DNA of 64,000 bases from VRUE01 sp963716245 (GTDB taxonomy: Bacteria; Actinomycetota; Thermoleophilia; Solirubrobacterales; 70-9), in contig OY970300.1 of the NCBI GenBank assembly GCA_963716245.1, positions 248,001-312,000 on the forward strand, in the 5' to 3' direction. How positions within the stretch are numbered: position 1 is the first letter of the stretch; every line of letters begins with the position of its first letter. Under the pieces are notes generated by a model that worked only from the letters and a program-made list of their open reading frames with translations, searched no databases and had not been told where the DNA came from. Below, piece after piece: positions 61,537 through 64,000 of the stretch. A program made the position numbers and the translations under genes.

Positions 61537-61576
61537 TGACCACACCTGAAGGGGGTCAATGTCGGATACGCGTGAC
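61519..61576. repeat. 44-bp palindromic repeat with extended arms, 5' side of the AbiEi/DUF559 gene
   Basis: A perfect 23-bp stem, GTCACGCGTATCCGACATTG plus ACC (61519-61541) against 61554-61576, with loop ACACCTGAAGGG. The reverse-strand loop CCCTTCAGGTGT equals that of the repeat at 60581 with one change, so the two copies are inverted relative to each other. The outer arms differ from the other copy but pair perfectly, a compensatory pattern. Confidence 0.8.
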
Positions 61577-61651
61577 TTCTCCCCCTGAACGGATCGTCCC
61601 AGGCGGAAATTGCGGGGAGGAGGTGCCCGCCGGCGGTTGAAGCGGGGGGCA

Positions 61652-61864
61652 ATGATCGAGGCATCGCGGACGTTGATGAAGTCCGAGCCCGAGCTGGCCG
61701 AGCTTGTCGAGGCCGCCGAGGGGGTAGAGATCACGATGGCTGAGAAGGGCTTCGGCACGCGGGTCGAGGTGCGCGCCGCCGAGGAGACCGGTCTGCGCGA
61801 GGACGACCTCGAGCGCTTTCTCGATCGGCTGGCCGAGCCGCAGAAGCAGCCGTTCGGCATCTAG
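61652..61864 (+). CDS. small acidic protein, function unknown
   Basis: A 70-residue protein that I do not recognise. The sequence MIEASRTLMKSEPELAELVEAA at the start and DDLERFLDRLAEPQKQPFGI at the end read like the flanks of larger SRPBCC-type or envelope-associated actinobacterial proteins, so it may be a reduced version. Strongly acidic, no membrane segment. ATG 61652 has GGGGGG just upstream. The stop is followed by the ribosome site of the next gene after 4 bases, suggesting an operon with the decapeptide-repeat protein. Confidence 0.6.
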   Translation: MIEASRTLMKSEPELAELVEAAEGVEITMAEKGFGTRVEVRAAEETGLREDDLERFLDRLAEPQKQPFGI

Positions 61865-61878
61865 CAAAGGAGACGCTT

Positions 61879-62616
61879 GTGAACTTCCTGAAGAGACAGC
61901 TGTCCGTGGCCAACGTGCTCGCCTGCCTGGCGCTGTTCGCGGCCCTCGGCGGCGGCGCCTACGCGGCGACCGCGATGCTGCCCAAGAAGTCGGTCAAGAC
62001 CAAGCACCTCGCCAAGGGCGCCGTGACCACGCAGAAGCTGCGCAACAGCGCCGTGACCAGGGCTAAGATCCGCAACGGTGCGGTGGTCGGCGAAAAGCTC
62101 GCCATCGGGGCGGTCGGCTCGAACCAGATCCTCGACGGCGCCGTGCGGTCGCGCGACATCGGCGGCGGGGTCGTCACGAGCGGCAAGTTGAAAGACGGCG
62201 CGGTGACGACGGACAAGCTGGCCAACGGGGCGGTGACGAACTCGAAGCTGGCCGCCGACTCGGTCAGCGGCGGCAAGATCCAGGACGGCGCGGTGACCGG
62301 GTCCAAGCTCTCGACGACCTTCAACGCGCAGCTGGTCAAGAACGTCTCCTACGCGACCAAAGCGAGCGCGACGGATGCCGGCGATCAGAAGACGGTGACG
62401 GCTGAGTGCCCGGCCGGCAAGCAGGTGACCGGCGGCGGCGCCCGCGTCGTCCTCGGCACCTTTCCGCCAACCGGAGCGATCCACCTGGTCGACTCCTTCC
62501 CGGCGGTGAGCGCCGAGGGGAGGGGGACCGGCTGGTCCGCCACCGCGCGGGAGATCGCCACGGTCGATCCGGGCACCTGGTCCCTCGAGGCCTACGCGAT
62601 CTGCGCCGAGTTCTGA
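61879..62616 (+). CDS. secreted protein with ten tandem 10-residue repeats
   Basis: A 245-residue exported protein. A signal or anchor segment (about 10-31, ANVLACLALFAALGGGAYAA) precedes ten consecutive 10-residue repeats (about 47-147), consensus D-G-A-V-T-[TS]-x-K-L-[AR], for example KGAVTTQKLR, DGAVTTDKLA and NGAVTNSKLA. Such repeats form a stiff beta-helix or fibre, as in phage tail-fibre and collagen-like bacterial proteins. The C-terminal ~100 residues have two Cys (ECPAGKQVTGGGARV and AYAICAEF) and would be a globular head. Function unknown, probably at the cell surface. AAAGGAG precedes GTG 61879. Confidence 0.85.
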   Translation: MNFLKRQLSVANVLACLALFAALGGGAYAATAMLPKKSVKTKHLAKGAVTTQKLRNSAVTRAKIRNGAVVGEKLAIGAVGSNQILDGAVRSRDIGGGVVTSGKLKDGAVTTDKLANGAVTNSKLAADSVSGGKIQDGAVTGSKLSTTFNAQLVKNVSYATKASATDAGDQKTVTAECPAGKQVTGGGARVVLGTFPPTGAIHLVDSFPAVSAEGRGTGWSATAREIATVDPGTWSLEAYAICAEF

Positions 62617-62642
62617 GTTTCGCCGCACGAGCGAAGCGGTGC

Positions 62643-62671
62643 GAGGGGCCCGCTCCGGCGGGCCCTTCCTC
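62643..62671 (+). terminator. terminator-like hairpin after the decapeptide-repeat gene
   Basis: GGGCCCGC (62646-62653), loop TCCG, and GCGGGCCC (62658-62665), followed by TTCCTC. It lies 30-50 bases after the stop at 62616. Confidence 0.65.
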
Positions 62672-62761
62672 GTGGGGAGGTCCGGTCGCCGTACGGGACC
62701 AAAGACGACCGGGCCCTCGGTCGGCACGCTTCGGGCCGCCGAAATAGACTCCCGCGCCGCG

Positions 62762-64000
62762 ATGCGCGAACGAAATCCGGTCACCCACGAGGAGAAGCTC
62801 GCCTACCTGCGCGAGTTGCGCGAGGCGGCGATCCACTCGGCCTCCGAGGAGGCGGTCGAGAAGCAGCACGCGAAGGGCAAGATGACCGCCCGCGAGCGGG
62901 TCGAGAAGCTGCTCGACCCCGGCTCCTTCGAGGAGCTCGACACCTTCGTCCGCCACCGCACCTACGACTTCGAGATGCAGAAACGGCGTCCCTGGGGTGA
63001 CGCCGTCGTCACCGGCCACGGCACGATCGAAGGCCGCACCGTCTTCGTCTTCTCCCAGGACTTCACCGTCTTCGGCGGCAGCCTCGGCGAGGTGATGGCC
63101 GAGAAGATGTGCAAGGTGATGGACCTGGCCGCCCAGGTCGGGGCGCCGGTGATCGGCATCAACGACTCCGGCGGGGCGCGCATCCAGGAGGGTGTCGTCT
63201 CGCTCGGCGCCTACGGCGATGTCTTCGTCCGCAACGTCCAGTGCTCGGGCGTGATTCCGCAAATCAGCCTGATCATGGGCCCCTGCGCCGGCGGCGCGGT
63301 CTACTCGCCGGCGATGACGGACTTCATCTTCATGGTCAAGGAGACCTCGCACATGTTCATCACCGGCCCCGAAGTGATCAAGACGGTGACCGGCGAGGAG
63401 GTCGAGTTCGAGGAACTGGGCGGCGCGATGAGCCACAACAGCAAGTCGGGCGTCGCCCACTTCGCGGCCGAGGACGAGGAGAGCTGCCTCGAGGACGTGC
63501 GCTACCTGCTCAGCTTCCTGCCATCCAACAACCTCGAGGCGCCGCCGCGCTTCGCGCCCTCCGACGACCCCGAGCGCGAAGACGAGGAGCTGGACACGGT
63601 CGTCCCCGACGATCCCTCCAAGCCCTACGACATGCGTGAGGTGATCTCGCGGATCGTCGACGACGAGGAGTTCTTCGAGGTCCACGAGCACTTCGCCAAG
63701 AACATCGTCTGCGGCTTCTCGCGCCTGGACGGCTTCCCGGTCGGCATCGTCGGCAACCAGCCCGCCCACCTGGCGGGCGTGCTCGACATCGAGGCATCCG
63801 AGAAGGCGGCCCGCTTCGTGCGCACCTGCGACTGCTACAACGTCCCGATCCTGACCTTCACCGACGTGCCCGGCTTCCTGCCCGGCACCGACCAGGAGTG
63901 GAACGGGATCATCCGCCACGGCGCCAAGCTGCTCTACGCCTTCACGGAGGCGACGGTGCCTAAGCTCACGGTCGTCACGCGCAAGGCCTACGGCGGCGCC
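62762..64000 (+). CDS. pccB: acyl-CoA (propionyl-CoA) carboxylase beta subunit, partial
   Basis: The first 413 residues of a biotin-dependent carboxyltransferase beta subunit, which moves CO2 from carboxybiotin to an acyl-CoA. AKGKMTARERVEKLLDPGSFEEL (about 39-61), INDSGGARIQEGV (about 136-148), GPCAGGAVYSPAMTDF (about 178-193) and GNQPAHLAGVLDIEASEKAARFVRTCDCYNVPI are typical of PccB/AccD-type proteins. Propionyl-CoA is the likely substrate given the mutase 2 kb upstream. Needs biotinylation by BirA of its alpha subunit, which is not in the window. ATG 62762 is 11 bases after a TAGACT hexamer. Truncated by the right edge. Confidence 0.93.
   Translation, partial: MRERNPVTHEEKLAYLRELREAAIHSASEEAVEKQHAKGKMTARERVEKLLDPGSFEELDTFVRHRTYDFEMQKRRPWGDAVVTGHGTIEGRTVFVFSQDFTVFGGSLGEVMAEKMCKVMDLAAQVGAPVIGINDSGGARIQEGVVSLGAYGDVFVRNVQCSGVIPQISLIMGPCAGGAVYSPAMTDFIFMVKETSHMFITGPEVIKTVTGEEVEFEELGGAMSHNSKSGVAHFAAEDEESCLEDVRYLLSFLPSNNLEAPPRFAPSDDPEREDEELDTVVPDDPSKPYDMREVISRIVDDEEFFEVHEHFAKNIVCGFSRLDGFPVGIVGNQPAHLAGVLDIEASEKAARFVRTCDCYNVPILTFTDVPGFLPGTDQEWNGIIRHGAKLLYAFTEATVPKLTVVTRKAYGGA

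Noticed and set aside
61990..62330. Regular repeats of about 30 bp resembling a CRISPR array
   Set aside because: They are the codons of the 10-residue repeats of the secreted protein, in frame and without unique spacers.

Overview
The window is 64 kb of very GC-rich, gene-dense bacterial chromosome. Gene content points to an actinobacterium, most likely class Thermoleophilia / order Solirubrobacterales. This is an inference: I see many large secreted proteins of lineage-restricted type, an AbiEi/DUF559 protein, a type-2 isoleucyl-tRNA synthetase, a deazaflavin-dependent oxidoreductase, and many genes with a TAnnnT hexamer 6-11 nt before the start codon, as expected for leaderless transcription. 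No rRNA operon, CRISPR array, prophage or complete insertion sequence is visible.

Layout. 1-2.5 kb (minus): galT (cut by the left edge), a slipin and NfeD pair, and a TlpA-like thioredoxin lipoprotein. 2.7-5.2 kb (plus): a superfamily 2 helicase, whose 3' end overlaps birA on the other strand. 5.1-12.4 kb (minus): one long haem gene run, ccmA-ccmB-ccmC-ccmD-hemA-hemC-cobA/hemD-birA, joining haem export for cytochrome c maturation with the early tetrapyrrole pathway. 12.4-18.2 kb: aldehyde dehydrogenase, rarA, a DUF1385 protein, methylmalonyl-CoA epimerase and a methyltransferase. 18.2-25.5 kb: large secreted proteins, a BtrH-like protein, a PAP2 phosphatase and ychF. 25.5-26.95 kb: a lower-GC island with a winged-helix-like protein, a DUF4258-like protein and a DUF2283 protein. 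26.97-34.7 kb: SpoIID/LytB protein, aldehyde dehydrogenase, metallophosphoesterase, fumarase, a lipoprotein and a zinc-peptidase-like protein. 34.8-39.3 kb (plus): benzoylformate decarboxylase-type ThDP enzyme plus an FAD/Fe-S 2-hydroxyacid dehydrogenase. 39.3-50.4 kb: SDR, ileS, tautomerase, F420-type oxidoreductase, trxA, a glycosyltransferase, polX, a tRNA-like sequence with a strong terminator, otsB, two half-size TSUP permease genes and a PAC2 protein. 50.4-64 kb: an AddB/AdnA-like helicase-nuclease, an inositol phosphatase-type enzyme, a basic coiled-coil gene behind two LexA-like boxes, a membrane-tethered sigma/anti-sigma fusion, UDP-glucuronate decarboxylase, methylmalonyl-CoA mutase, an AbiEi/DUF559 gene bracketed by palindromes, a decapeptide-repeat secreted protein and a carboxyltransferase (cut by the right edge).

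How genes work together. birA, the carboxyltransferase, the epimerase and the mutase subunit are parts of the propionyl-CoA to succinyl-CoA route, and fumarase continues it. The ThDP decarboxylase, the FAD/Fe-S dehydrogenase and the two aldehyde dehydrogenases could oxidise an aromatic 2-hydroxyacid.

The least ordinary signal is a set of short palindromes. At least five share a unit of exactly 44 bp with changing arms, and three more look like relatives. Two sit in frame inside cobA and hemC, others contribute stop codons or fill intergenic gaps, and two bracket the AbiEi/DUF559 gene. Two larger foldback elements, one in frame inside birA and one between otsB and a permease gene, look like separate families.
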